DNA of 64,000 bases from Spirochaetota bacterium (GTDB lineage Bacteria; Spirochaetota; Spirochaetia; Treponematales; UBA12059): positions 124,001-188,000 of the forward strand of contig JADFDI010000004.1 in the NCBI GenBank assembly GCA_018262985.1, read 5' to 3'. Of this stretch, positions 10,841-19,590 are shown piece after piece. Position 1 is the first letter of the stretch, and each line of letters begins with the position of its first letter. The notes below the pieces were generated by a model. That model was not told the DNA's origin. It saw only the letters and a program-made list of their open reading frames with translations, and did not search any database. The translations under genes were made by a program, and so were the position numbers.

Positions 10841-11856
10841 GATGCGTCCTTCGCTCCAGGATGCCGTGTCGCCGTGTTGATACGCGATTCGAGGCGATCC
10901 AATGTTTCCAAAACGACCTCGAACGATGGTTCCGAATGGAAGAACATGGAGCCCATAGCCCGGTAGTCGCGCTCAAGATCCGGAATGCGTGCGGCCGGCG
11001 GAACCAAGCGAAACGAACCAGGTCGAGCGTTGGCAAGATTCGACCACGGCACCTTATAGAAGCGTTCCTTGAACTCAACGACCTTGGGCAAGAGACTGAT
11101 CCGCTTGAGAGCCGCGTCGGCGATCGAGTCCACGGCCAGCTTGGATACATCGTAGTAATGTCGGGAATATCGAGCAGGCATCGGCTTGTCGGCGGGACGA
11201 TGGTATTCTTGGTGCAGTATGGTCGCTTTTTCCCAGAACGTGCGTTCGATGGTGACAACCTTCAAGTGGCAGTCAGGGGTCGTGAACACGCCGGGATACC
11301 GTTCGGCGGCATAGGGGGTGATTACGGCATCCTCGTGCGGCGTCCATGCAGCGAGTGGACCCAGCTCCAGAATGACGTAGGGAATGATGGATGGATTGTC
11401 GAATGCCCTCGGGTATTCGACCTTGACGATATCCTCGTCTGCCCGGATGGTCAGGAGCGTTCCCAGCTCACGAGCGCAGAGCTCCCGGAGGGATGGCACA
11501 AATACCTCGTTCAGGAATTGCCGCGTCATGGGTGCCGTCGCTTTTACGAACCGGTCTTTCTTGCTCTTGCTTTCGGGCAGCCAGGGATCGTCCTTGGAGT
11601 ACCCCAATTCACGCCAGTCCAGAATGAGGTCTATGTCCTCGGAAAAGCGCTCTACCGCCCTAAAGACTTTGGACAGGCTGGTCCCGCCCTTGAAGACCAT
11701 ACTGCCCCCCCAGCGCTCGGACGAGAAGAGCATCCGCAAGACAAGACACACCCAGAAATCCTTCTCGATGATGGCCTCGTGGACGCCCATCGTTCGGGAG
11801 GTCTCGCGGAACAATTCCCGCCTGCGCCGGTCCGGTCCCCGTGCCAGCGCGATCAT
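10837..11856 (-). CDS. AbiEii/AbiGii-type nucleotidyltransferase toxin
   Basis: A 339-residue protein of the AbiEii nucleotidyltransferase family, toxins of type IV-like toxin-antitoxin and abortive infection systems. Residues near 55-85 hold the nucleotidyltransferase motifs MVFKGGTSLSKVF and RFSEDIDLIL (GG-T/S plus D-x-D). The family modifies tRNA or another substrate with nucleotides; its target here is unknown. The start is the ATG at 11856, which overlaps the antitoxin stop as ATGA; a longer open frame upstream is not needed. The gene is clearly richer in A/T than the surrounding chromosome, as is its partner, which points to transfer. Confidence 0.88.
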   Translation of the reverse strand: MIALARGPDRRRRELFRETSRTMGVHEAIIEKDFWVCLVLRMLFSSERWGGSMVFKGGTSLSKVFRAVERFSEDIDLILDWRELGYSKDDPWLPESKSKKDRFVKATAPMTRQFLNEVFVPSLRELCARELGTLLTIRADEDIVKVEYPRAFDNPSIIPYVILELGPLAAWTPHEDAVITPYAAERYPGVFTTPDCHLKVVTIERTFWEKATILHQEYHRPADKPMPARYSRHYYDVSKLAVDSIADAALKRISLLPKVVEFKERFYKVPWSNLANARPGSFRLVPPAARIPDLERDYRAMGSMFFHSEPSFEVVLETLDRLESRINTATRHPGAKDAS

Positions 11857-12473
11857 GCCCGGCCTTCCATGGCGGTGGCGCGGTCGGCGGCTTGCTTGAG
11901 AACCTCGAGCACCCAGCCTGTTACGTAGCGGCACTCCTTGACGATTTTTGCCCAGGAAGAGGCAGGGAGATATTCACCCAGCTTCTTCAAGACGCGGTCG
12001 TCGATGGCATCCTTGCCAAGCGTCTTGATGGCCTGCACCAGGATGGCTGAATCCTTGGAGAGTTCCGAGGTCTCCTTGTTGGCTCGCTTACGGAATACGA
12101 TACGAATGCCATCCAGCTCGTAGCGCCTGTTTTGGCCATCGGTCAGGTAGCTCCATTCGGCTGGAATCTGGGTTGAAAGGCCGATGAGGTTGAGCGCCGT
12201 AGTCCCGTCCGGGACGATGTTCCAGCTATTGCCTCGCGCTATGGTCCGGGCTACCCGATCCGGATCCGGACTGGCATAGCCCTCAAGAAAGGCGTTTTTC
12301 TCGGGATAGTCGTACACACCACGCATGAGCTTGCGGATAACGCTTTTTTTCTCCAGGCGGGACAGGGCCTGCCAGATGGCTGTCCGGGAGCCCAGGTCGA
12401 GAAAGTCTTTTGGGGTAAAGCACCAACCCCTCTTCATGCCGTAAATCCTTGAAAGTAATTTATCAGCAAGCAA
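11853..12473 (-). CDS. DUF6088/AbiEi-like winged-helix antitoxin
   Basis: A 206-residue protein with an N-terminal winged-helix segment (GWCFTPKDFLDLGSRTAIW, then LSRLEKKSVIRKLMRGVYDYP), the pattern of DUF6088 and AbiEi antitoxins. These bind their own promoter and neutralise the adjacent AbiEii-type toxin. The chosen start is TTG at 12473, preceded by TAAGAGG at about seven bases; an ATG at 12437 with a weaker AAGGA site is an alternative. The gene ends in an ATGA overlap with the toxin. Directly upstream is a perfect 14-bp inverted repeat covering its -10 box, consistent with autoregulation. Confidence 0.85.
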   Translation of the reverse strand: MLADKLLSRIYGMKRGWCFTPKDFLDLGSRTAIWQALSRLEKKSVIRKLMRGVYDYPEKNAFLEGYASPDPDRVARTIARGNSWNIVPDGTTALNLIGLSTQIPAEWSYLTDGQNRRYELDGIRIVFRKRANKETSELSKDSAILVQAIKTLGKDAIDDRVLKKLGEYLPASSWAKIVKECRYVTGWVLEVLKQAADRATAMEGRA

Positions 12474-12496
12474 TTAGGTACCTCTTACACCACTCG

Positions 12497-12531
12497 ACCT
12501 GTCAGGATTATAACATGTAATCCTGACAGGT
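12497..12531 (-). promoter_or_regulatory. promoter/operator of the toxin-antitoxin pair: 14-bp palindrome over a TATAAT box
   Basis: A perfect inverted repeat has arms at 12497-12510 and 12518-12531 separated by seven bases. On the minus strand a consensus -10 hexamer TATAAT lies at 12512-12507, inside the palindrome, about 34 bases before the TTG start. A repressor bound here would block RNA polymerase, as expected for a winged-helix antitoxin controlling its own operon. I see no strong -35. Confidence 0.75.
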
Positions 12532-12588
12532 TCATCATGCGGCCCATCAAACCCGGCGGCGCGGTCCGGGGAAAGATGGACTACTTCG

Positions 12589-12647
12589 AACAGCCCGACG
12601 GCGGGTCGCTCGACGAGCCGGTCTTCGGTGTAGGCGTGGGGACTCAT
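12589..12647 (-). pseudogene. remnant of a second hsdR 5' end
   Basis: This 59-base stretch matches hsdR at 10782-10840 with five differences by eye. From the ATG at 12647 it encodes MSPHAYTEDRLVERPAVGLF, versus MTAHAYTEDRLVERPAIGLF in the intact gene. After residue 20 the similarity stops abruptly and the frame continues as unrelated sequence into the antitoxin promoter. A 20-codon open frame (12706-12644) overlaps the remnant ATG as ATGA, the same kind of junction that the intact hsdR has with the toxin gene. The simplest reading is that hsdR once began here, directly behind the 12721-13494 gene, and that the toxin-antitoxin pair plus the present hsdR arrived by recombination in the first 60 bases. 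Confidence 0.8.
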
Positions 12648-12720
12648 GGCAGAGCCTTCACGCCGGGGCGCAGTACGCGATCCAGCGTGCCGAGGTATTT
12701 GTTCATTTTGTTTTGCCGGC

Positions 12721-13494
12721 TTACTGTCCCACTCGATGTATCGTATGGCCGACGAATCGGAACAATGGTTTGGAATCCTGCAGCGCGGAGGCTACTGCCT
12801 CGGCAGTCGCCTCATCCGCCTTCTTCAGCGGCTGAATCGCTTTATAGGCTTCCAGCGGCGCGATTTCAATTTCCACGACGTAAAACGGAAATCCCTCAGG
12901 CTTGCCCAGCAGGGTCCAAAGGGCATCGAGTTTGCCGAGGATGGCCTCCGGCGTGGCCGACTTTGGATCGGGCGAAGGCTTGAAAAGGAAATAGGCCAGA
13001 CGGGGCCGCTCGCTGACGAAGGCCGCCGACGCCGCCCGGTGTATCATCTGATAGACCACTCCGTCGAAGTCGCCAGAGTTCAAGGAGTGACCTGAGCGCT
13101 TTGCCAGGACATCGAGCCATCCCTTCAGGACGGCCTGCTGGTTCGGCGTCTTGATCTCACCCTTCTTGGGCCAGTCCTTGACAACCGGGTACATCGGCTC
13201 GGTCCACTTCGCTTCTATGGCCAGCGAGTCTTTCCCCGCGGCCAGCATCACGTCCGTATGCGAAGCCTTGCCCCGGCCGCCGAACGGGCCGACGGTGTAT
13301 TCGAGGAAAATATCGTAATCACCGGGAAACCCGAGCTGGCTGACTATCTTCCTGAACAAGGCCGGGTCGTCCTTGAGCAAGGCCAGCATCGGGATGGTCG
13401 ATCGGGTCGGTGATTCAAACTCCTTTTCGCCATACAGCGGCAAGGCCTCCGCGACAGAGCGGATGGCATTCGGGGTCCCGAAGTGCAGGTTCAT
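12721..13494 (-). CDS. putative PD-(D/E)XK nuclease-like protein in the type I RM operon (resembles DUF6946)
   Basis: A 257-residue protein that I do not firmly recognise. It resembles DUF6946 proteins. The stretch SHTDVMLAAGKDSLAIEAKW at about residues 79-98 has the spacing of a PD-(D/E)XK nuclease core (Asp, then Glu-x-Lys at the end of a strand), preceded by FLEYTVGPFGGRGKA. This is compatible with a DNA-cutting or DNA-binding fold. The ATG at 13494 overlaps the hsdS stop (ATGA), so it is translated with the specificity subunit and belongs to the restriction operon. It could be an accessory nuclease or a modulator of the type I enzyme. Function is inferred only. Confidence 0.6.
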   Translation of the reverse strand: MNLHFGTPNAIRSVAEALPLYGEKEFESPTRSTIPMLALLKDDPALFRKIVSQLGFPGDYDIFLEYTVGPFGGRGKASHTDVMLAAGKDSLAIEAKWTEPMYPVVKDWPKKGEIKTPNQQAVLKGWLDVLAKRSGHSLNSGDFDGVVYQMIHRAASAAFVSERPRLAYFLFKPSPDPKSATPEAILGKLDALWTLLGKPEGFPFYVVEIEIAPLEAYKAIQPLKKADEATAEAVASALQDSKPLFRFVGHTIHRVGQ

Positions 13495-14708
13495 CTGGTT
13501 ACCTCCATTTGTACTTCATCAGTTTCGATCTCAAAGGATTCCACGTCGATTTGCCCCGACAGCAACCGCGGCAAGAGCAGGTCGCGGGTACGGCGGAGGT
13601 TTTCGATTTGGGATTCTAACTTCATTATCTGCCAGGACAATGGCGCAGCAAAATTGCCGAACAATTTGCATACTTCGGGGGTAGGAACAATCACTGCCTT
13701 TGAGGCAAATTCCGGCCAGTGGCCTTTATAATCATTAAACATCACTAGACCGTTTGTTGCCCAATGAAGCCAGTAGATGTTTCTCGGTATACCGGTACTC
13801 GGAACAAACGGCAGCACATTCTGGATTGCTGAGAACGGGTTGTGAACGAGGCGCTGATAGCAGGTGTGATTCGCAAAGACGATCACTGGTGAAATATCCG
13901 ACGCAAACACCCCAGGTTCGTCGTCGTGGTAGCCGATGATGCCGCTTTTACCTTGATCAAAAACCGGCACTGCACCAGTCTGATTCACAGTCTTCGTATC
14001 ATACTTCTTACCGACCGGAATCCGCTTAACGATTTCTTCGACAACCTTCACCTCCCACCCCTCCGGAATCTCCCCGAGCGGCGACGGGACGAGCTTGACC
14101 TTTTCGTGGCCGGGAAAGCGGAACCGGACGAACCACTCGCGGTAGAGTGAGCGGGCCATGGCCTCCAGGATCTTGATGCGCCGCTGGCTGTTCTCGATCA
14201 GCTCGTCGTAGGCCGACAGAATGCCCGCGATGCGGTCCTGCGTCGTTCGAGGCGGAAGTAGCACTTCAAGTTCCTTGGCTGCGCCAATATTGAAGTGCTG
14301 CTGGGCAACACCTACTAAATTGCCAGCAACCGAAGCAATGCCCCATGCAGAGTTGAAGATAGCAGCCAAATAGTGCGGGTTGAGTTCACAGGATGGTGTT
14401 ATTACGACGAGGTCCGCGCAATTTAGCTCCTTGAATGTTTCCGGTATTACACACGCCGTTCCGGGGTAGCCAGTGCGAACAACAGCGACGTCGCCAGGTC
14501 GCAGAGCAGACTTACGAAGCTTTTCGTGGAACTCGCGAGGCACGTACTTGAGGTCTTCAACATTCAGTCGGAATGGCGTGATGTTCTGCGACCGAAGAAA
14601 CGGGATGCCCTCTGGAGTGTATTTGTCTGCCATCGGTCCTACGTGGCCGACAGTGATCCGGTCGCAGACCTCTTTCAATTTCACTTTACGCATTGCGGAG
14701 GCCGCCAT
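13491..14708 (-). CDS. hsdS: type I restriction enzyme, specificity (S) subunit
   Basis: A 405-residue HsdS that recognises the bipartite DNA target of the type I enzyme. It has two target-recognition domains (about residues 5-165 and 220-375), separated by a conserved helical region including RIAGILSAYDELIENSQRRI and a repeat near the C-terminus (QIENLRRTRDLLLPRLLSG). The ATG at 14708 lies two bases after the hsdM stop with a GGAGG site inside the end of hsdM, so translation is coupled. Both recognition domains are noticeably A/T-richer than hsdM and hsdR, common for exchangeable specificity genes. The open frame extending upstream to 15365 is a shadow. Confidence 0.93.
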   Translation of the reverse strand: MAASAMRKVKLKEVCDRITVGHVGPMADKYTPEGIPFLRSQNITPFRLNVEDLKYVPREFHEKLRKSALRPGDVAVVRTGYPGTACVIPETFKELNCADLVVITPSCELNPHYLAAIFNSAWGIASVAGNLVGVAQQHFNIGAAKELEVLLPPRTTQDRIAGILSAYDELIENSQRRIKILEAMARSLYREWFVRFRFPGHEKVKLVPSPLGEIPEGWEVKVVEEIVKRIPVGKKYDTKTVNQTGAVPVFDQGKSGIIGYHDDEPGVFASDISPVIVFANHTCYQRLVHNPFSAIQNVLPFVPSTGIPRNIYWLHWATNGLVMFNDYKGHWPEFASKAVIVPTPEVCKLFGNFAAPLSWQIMKLESQIENLRRTRDLLLPRLLSGQIDVESFEIETDEVQMEVTR

Positions 14709-14710
14709 TC

Positions 14711-16329
14711 TCACGCCTCCAAGATCCCCGCCACATTCGCGGCGATGGTCGCTTCCAGCTCGCGCGCCTGGGCGTTGAGGGTTTCCAGCTCCTCGTTGAG
14801 CTCCTCGAGCTGTTCCTTGAAATCCTCGTCGCTTACGTCCTCGCCCGGGGTCACGCCGACGTAGCGGCCGGGGTTGAGGCTCCAGCCCTGCGCCTCGATC
14901 TCCGCGAGCGTCGCCGCCTTGCAGAGGCCCGGCACGTCGGCGTACCTGGGCTTCTTGCCGAAGACTTCCTTCAACTTGGCCGCCGTCTCGTCGCCGCCCA
15001 GGGTCGGGTCCGGCGCCTCGCCGCGGTAGAGGCGCACCAGGTTGGCGATGAAGCCGATCTGCGCTTCCGTCCAGTCGCGGTGGGCGCGGTCCACTTGGCG
15101 GTAGATGTGGCGGGCGTCGATGAAGAGCACGGTGCCCGCGCGCTTGGTGCCCGCCTTGCCCCGGTCGAGGAACCAGAGCGTGCAGGGCAGCGTGACGGTG
15201 TAGAACATGTTGGGACCGACGGCGACCATCGCGTCGACCGCGTTCGCCTCGATCAGCTTCCGGCGGATTTCCTGCTCGGAAGAACGGGCGTCGGAAGCCG
15301 AATTGGCCATGACGAAGCCGGCGCGGCCCGTCGCGTTGAGCGCGGAGTAAAAGAGCTGGATCCACAGGTTGTTGGCGTTGTCGGTGCGCGGCAGGCCGAA
15401 GGGGTAGCGGCGGCCCGGGCCGACCGAGTCCTTGAGGCGATCCTTGTCCACCGCGTTGACGTTGAAGGGCGGATTGGCGAGCACGAAGTCGAAGGCTCCG
15501 ACGGCCGCGTGCGGGTCGTCGTAGTAGCTGTTGACGTTGCCGCCGTGGCGGATGTCGCCTTCGAGCCCGTGCACGGCCAGGTTGAGCCGGGCGAGGCGGC
15601 CGGTCTCGTCGGTCTTCTCGACGCCGCAGATGGCAAGCTCGGCGGCGGGGTTCTCGTGGTGCTCGGCCACGAAGCGCGCCGACTGGACGAACATGCCGCC
15701 CGAGCCGCAGGCGGGGTCGAGGATGCGGCCGTGGAAGGGCTCGATCACCTGGGCCAGCAGGCGGACGATGCCGGCAGGCGTGTAGAACTCGCCGCCGCCC
15801 TGGCCCTCGCTCATGGCGAACTCGCCGAGGAAATACTCGTAGATGCGGCCGAAGGCGTCGAAGTCGAGCGTCGCCGGAATCTCGGAGATCTTCTTCAAGA
15901 GCTCCTTGAGCAGGGTGCCGGTGAAGAGGTTGAAGGTCTTGGGCAGCACGCCCGCGAGCTGGGGGTTGCGCTTCTCGACCTCGCGCATGCCGCGTTGACC
16001 TTGGCGCCGACGTCGGCCGCCTCGGGCAGGGTCAAAAGGAATTCGAAGCGCGCCTCGGGGGAGAGGTAGAGGACGTTGTCGGCGTGGTAGGCGTCGGGTT
16101 CGTCGACGCGGCTGCCGCGGCGGGAGCTGCCGCCGGCGGCTTCCAGCCTGGCGCGCTGCTTCGCGAAGCGCACCTCCGCGAAGCGCAGGAAGATGAGGCC
16201 GAGAATCGGACCCGAGTACTCCTGGGCCTTGAGCCCGGAGTTGGCGCGGAACTGGTCGGCGGCGGACCAGAGCTTCTTTTCGAGCGACTGGACGGCGACG
16301 TCCTTGTTCTGGGGGGCTATCCACTGCAA
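14711..16329 (-). pseudogene. hsdM: type I restriction enzyme, M (methylase) subunit, interrupted by a one-base frameshift
   Basis: The two halves of an HsdM lie in different frames. The N-terminal half starts at TTG 16329 (GGGAG site upstream) with [22 protein letters not shown] and [12 protein letters not shown], and reads to VGAKVNAA. The frame then must shift by one base near 15989 to continue as [20 protein letters not shown] and the methylase motifs [10 protein letters not shown] (SAM binding) and NPPF (catalytic), ending at 14711. The sequence fits loss of a single G on the plus strand at GGC next to 15986-15991; there is no homopolymer. HsdM is needed for both modification and restriction, so the whole enzyme is probably silent unless this is a sequencing error or a reversible mutation. 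Confidence 0.88.
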
Positions 16330-16608
16330 ACGATGTCTCCCGGCGCGGATTCTACAGATTGTTCATCCGCCCAAGACTGTACCCCTGGACGCGCCCGCGC
16401 ACAATGCATATTGCACCCCTGCCTGACATCCCTTGTCACGTCCGCGGAACGCCCGGGACTCGGGAAAGGGAACCGCTCTTGAGTGTCGGGTATGGCATGT
16501 CGCCTTCGACGCGCGCATCGAGGTTTCCGGTGGAGTGCTTGTCGAATTGAAAGCGTGGAAGGAGCGCGGTGCGGGAGGAGCGTGTATTTTCAAAGGGAAG
16601 GAAGGGCC
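16330..16608 (-). promoter_or_regulatory. hsdM upstream region with a possible -10 box (TAGAAT, 16349-16354)
   Basis: This stretch lies between hsdM and the glgP terminator-like hairpin and contains no convincing gene. On the minus strand TAGAAT lies about 20 bases before the TTG start of hsdM, giving a short leader with the GGGAG site. No good -35 is seen. Short open frames here have no recognisable features. Confidence 0.35.
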
Positions 16609-16638
16609 CGGGAGGGGAACCGACAGGTTCCTCTCCCG
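16609..16638 (-). terminator. hairpin downstream of glgP
   Basis: Arms of 13 bases (16609-16621 and 16626-16638) pair with a single G-T wobble around a GACA loop. It lies about 117 bases beyond the glgP stop. No run of T follows on the minus strand, so it may act as a weak terminator or an mRNA-end stabiliser. Confidence 0.4.
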
Positions 16639-16754
16639 GACGAATCCCTTGGTTTACTGATCAGTAGCGGATGAGGTCAGGTCGCGAGAAGCGCGACCGC
16701 TACCATCGATTCCTTTCCGAAAGCGACGCGAAGCGGCGCAGAGGTTCTCCGTCC

Positions 16755-19292
16755 TCAAGCCCACCTGACGAGTCCCGGTATGAACGGGTGCGCCAGCTTG
16801 TCGTGCTTCGGGAGGACGCGCGCGGAGTAGCCCTGCTGGCCGGTGCGCGTGCAGACCACCGACGCCGAGTACTCGACGAACTCGCCGGACTTCTTGACCG
16901 CCTTCATGGGGACGCGCTCGGCGTCCACGATGGCGCCCTGGCTCGAGACGGCGCCGTGGTAGAGCTCCACCTCGACCTCGTCGCTCGAGAGCGCGCCGAG
17001 CTTGACCTTCGCGGTGGCGGTCACCTTGTCGCCGCGCTCCATGATGGGCTTCGCGTCGGTGGAAAGCTCGGGGATGGCGACGCCCGGCCACTCGCGGTAG
17101 ACCTTGTCGAGATAGGCGGCCGTGTCCTTCGCGTCGAGGAACTTGCCCTTGGCGAGCTCGCGGTAGTTGTCGAGCGCGGGGTAGTAGAACTTCTCGGCGT
17201 ACTCCATGAGCATGCGGTGGCTCGCGAACTGCTTGCCGACCTCGCGCATGGAATTCTTCATCAGCTTGATCCAGCCGCGGGGCAGGCCGTCGCGGCCGCG
17301 CTCGTAGAAGGTCGGGATGACCTCGCTCTCGAGGATGTCGTAGAGCGCCTTGGACTCGACCTCGTCCTGCAGGTCCTCGTCGGTGTACTGCTCGCCCTTG
17401 CCGATGGCCCAGCCGATCTCGGGCGTGTAGGCCTCGGCCCACCAGCCGTCGAGCACCGAGCAGTTGAGCACGCCGTTCATGCCGGCCTTCATGCCGCTGG
17501 TGCCGGAGGCCTCGAGGGGCCGGCGCGGAGTGTTGAGCCAGACGTCGGAGCCGGACACCAGGTAGCGGGCCATGGTCATGTCGTAGTCGTCCAGGAACAC
17601 GATGCGGCTGCCCACGTCCGAGCGGCGCGAGAAGTGCACGAGCTCCTTGATCAGCTCCTTGCCGGCCAGGTCGTGCGGGTGGGCTTTGCCGGCGAAAATG
17701 AGCTGGATGGGCCGGTCGCGGTCGGAGAGCAGCTTGAGCAGGCGGTCCGGGTCGGAAAGCAGCAGGGCGCCGCGCTTGTAGGTCGCGAAGCGCCGCGCGA
17801 ACGAGAGCGTCAGGGTGTTGGGCGAGAGGGCGTCCTCCGCGCGCACGAGGCCCATGTCGCTCGCGCCCATGCGCTTCAGCTGCTTGCGCAGGCGGTCGCG
17901 GGCGAACACCACGAGGCGCTCGCGGCGGCGCTCGTGGGTGCGCCACAGTTCCTCGTCGGACACGCGGTCGATGCGGTCCCAGATGTCGAGGTTGGTCGGC
18001 TCCTCGAGGAAGCGCGGGCCGAAGTAGCGGTCGAGCAGGTCCAAAAGGCCGTGGTTGATCCAGGTGCGGGGGTGCACGCCGTTGGTGACGTGGCCGATCG
18101 GCACCTCGTCGATGGGCAGTCCGGCCCAGAGTCCCTTCCACATGTCGCGCGAGACGACGCCGTGCAGGTCCGCGACGCCGTTCGAGTAGGCGGAGAGCTT
18201 GAGCGCCAGCACCGTCATGCAGAAGGGCTCGCTCATGTCCTCGGGCCGCTCGCGGCCGAGCGCCAGGAATTCGTGCCACTCGAGGCCGAGCTCCTGGGCC
18301 CAGGTCCGGAAGTACTTCTCCATCAGGTCGATGCCGAAGCGCTCGTTGCCGGCCGGCACGGGAGTGTGCGTGGTGAAGAGGTGGGTCGGCCAGACCGCCT
18401 GCGCGGCCTCGCGGAAGGTGAAGCCGTCGTTCCGCATGTGCTCGCGGATGCGCTCGAGCGCCAGGAAGGCCGAGTGGCCCTCGTTCATGTGCGCCACGCC
18501 GATGTCGATGCCGAGCGCGCGCAGGGCGCGGATGCCGCCCACGCCGAGCAGCAGCTCCTGGCGGATGCGGTTCTCCTTGTCGCCGCCGTAGAGGGTGGCG
18601 GTGATCAGGCGGTTCTCGGGCGTGTTGTCGTCGATGTTGGTGTCGAGCAGGAACAGCGACGAGCGCCCGATCTTCGCCTCCCACACCTGGGCCACGACGA
18701 TCTGCCCCGCCATCTCGACGGAGATCTTGACCGCCTCGCCCTTGGCGTCGAGGCAGCGGCTCACGGGCATGTTGTACCAGTCGTTCTCGGGGTAGGACTC
18801 CTGCTGGAAGCCGTCCGCGTTCAGGTACTGCTGGAAGTAGCCCTGCCGGTAGAGGAGACCGACGCCCACGAGCGGCAGGCCGATGTCGGAGCTGGTCTTC
18901 ATGTGGTCGCCGGACAGGATGCCGAGGCCGCCTGAATAGATGGGCAGCGAGACGTCGAGGCCGTACTCCATCGAGAAGTAGGCGATCGTCTCCTTGCCCT
19001 TGCCCTTGTGCCAGGCCTCGCCCTTCTTGTAGCGCTCGAAGGCGGCCGCCACCTGGTCGAGGGCGGCCAGGAAGGAGTCGTCCTTGGCCAGTTCCTCGTA
19101 ACGGTCCTGGCTGACCATGCCGAGCATGCGCGCGGGGTTCTGGCGACTCTGGAGCCAGACTTCGTAGTCGAGGCGGATGAAGAGCATCACCGCGTCGAAA
19201 TTCCAGGACAGCCAGAGGTTGTGCGCGATCTCCTCGAGCGCCTTGAGGCGCGCGGGAATCTTCGGCTTCACGGTATGCGCGATTATCTTCAT
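16755..19292 (-). CDS. glgP: alpha-glucan (glycogen/maltodextrin) phosphorylase
   Basis: An 845-residue family GT35 phosphorylase that releases glucose-1-phosphate from alpha-1,4-glucans in the cytoplasm. The N-terminus has the DUF3417-type start ending in EIAHNLWLSWNFDAV, and IYSGGLGILSGDHMKTSSD is the usual glycine-rich loop. The pyridoxal-phosphate lysine is in EASGTSGMKAGMNG, about residue 600. This is the shorter bacterial/archaeal subgroup of alpha-glucan phosphorylases, which lacks animal-type regulatory sites. GAGGGG lies before the ATG. It stands alone; the nearest carbohydrate gene in the window is the glucosidase at 42-44 kb. Confidence 0.95.
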   Translation of the reverse strand: MKIIAHTVKPKIPARLKALEEIAHNLWLSWNFDAVMLFIRLDYEVWLQSRQNPARMLGMVSQDRYEELAKDDSFLAALDQVAAAFERYKKGEAWHKGKGKETIAYFSMEYGLDVSLPIYSGGLGILSGDHMKTSSDIGLPLVGVGLLYRQGYFQQYLNADGFQQESYPENDWYNMPVSRCLDAKGEAVKISVEMAGQIVVAQVWEAKIGRSSLFLLDTNIDDNTPENRLITATLYGGDKENRIRQELLLGVGGIRALRALGIDIGVAHMNEGHSAFLALERIREHMRNDGFTFREAAQAVWPTHLFTTHTPVPAGNERFGIDLMEKYFRTWAQELGLEWHEFLALGRERPEDMSEPFCMTVLALKLSAYSNGVADLHGVVSRDMWKGLWAGLPIDEVPIGHVTNGVHPRTWINHGLLDLLDRYFGPRFLEEPTNLDIWDRIDRVSDEELWRTHERRRERLVVFARDRLRKQLKRMGASDMGLVRAEDALSPNTLTLSFARRFATYKRGALLLSDPDRLLKLLSDRDRPIQLIFAGKAHPHDLAGKELIKELVHFSRRSDVGSRIVFLDDYDMTMARYLVSGSDVWLNTPRRPLEASGTSGMKAGMNGVLNCSVLDGWWAEAYTPEIGWAIGKGEQYTDEDLQDEVESKALYDILESEVIPTFYERGRDGLPRGWIKLMKNSMREVGKQFASHRMLMEYAEKFYYPALDNYRELAKGKFLDAKDTAAYLDKVYREWPGVAIPELSTDAKPIMERGDKVTATAKVKLGALSSDEVEVELYHGAVSSQGAIVDAERVPMKAVKKSGEFVEYSASVVCTRTGQQGYSARVLPKHDKLAHPFIPGLVRWA

Positions 19293-19342
19293 TGGATACC
19301 CCTCGCGGAAACGGTCTGCGGCCGCGCAGGCGGCGGGCCAAA

Positions 19343-19371
19343 GCCTAAAGGAAAACCGGTTTAGCTGTCAA
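19343..19371 (-). promoter_or_regulatory. probable glgP promoter
   Basis: On the minus strand a consensus -35 TTGACA (19371-19366) is followed after 17 bases by TTAGGC (19348-19343), a poor -10. The ATG of glgP is about 50 bases further on. The perfect -35 is the main support. Confidence 0.4.
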
Positions 19372-19535
19372 TCGACACACAGAAAACGATTTCGATACGG
19401 GTGGATGATGGGAAAGTATGGAAGAACAGCCCGCGGTTTTCCAGCTCGCCCTACCCGCCCCGAGGCGCGGCGTCCGTCTTCACGGAAGGGGCGGGGGCTT
19501 CGCGTCGGGCGTCGGAAGCGGGCGGGGCGGCGCTC

Positions 19536-19562
19536 CTTCCCGCCGTGGGGGGCGGCGGGAAG
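19536..19562 (-). terminator. hairpin downstream of the helicase-like gene
   Basis: A perfect 10-bp stem (19536-19545 with 19553-19562) around a seven-base loop lies 28 bases after the stop of the 19591-21561 gene. No T-tract follows. The remaining gap to glgP (about 19372-19535) shows nothing else. Confidence 0.4.
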
Positions 19563-19590
19563 GCCGTGGCATGGGGCTCGCGCGGCGCCG

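Noticed and set aside
16654-19341. An 895-codon open frame antisense-shifted along glgP, and many similar long frames (943-2478, 2780-4420, 8738-10966).
   Set aside because: High G+C DNA leaves few stop codons; the products are Arg/Ala/Pro-rich without motifs, while the other frame encodes a clear conserved protein.
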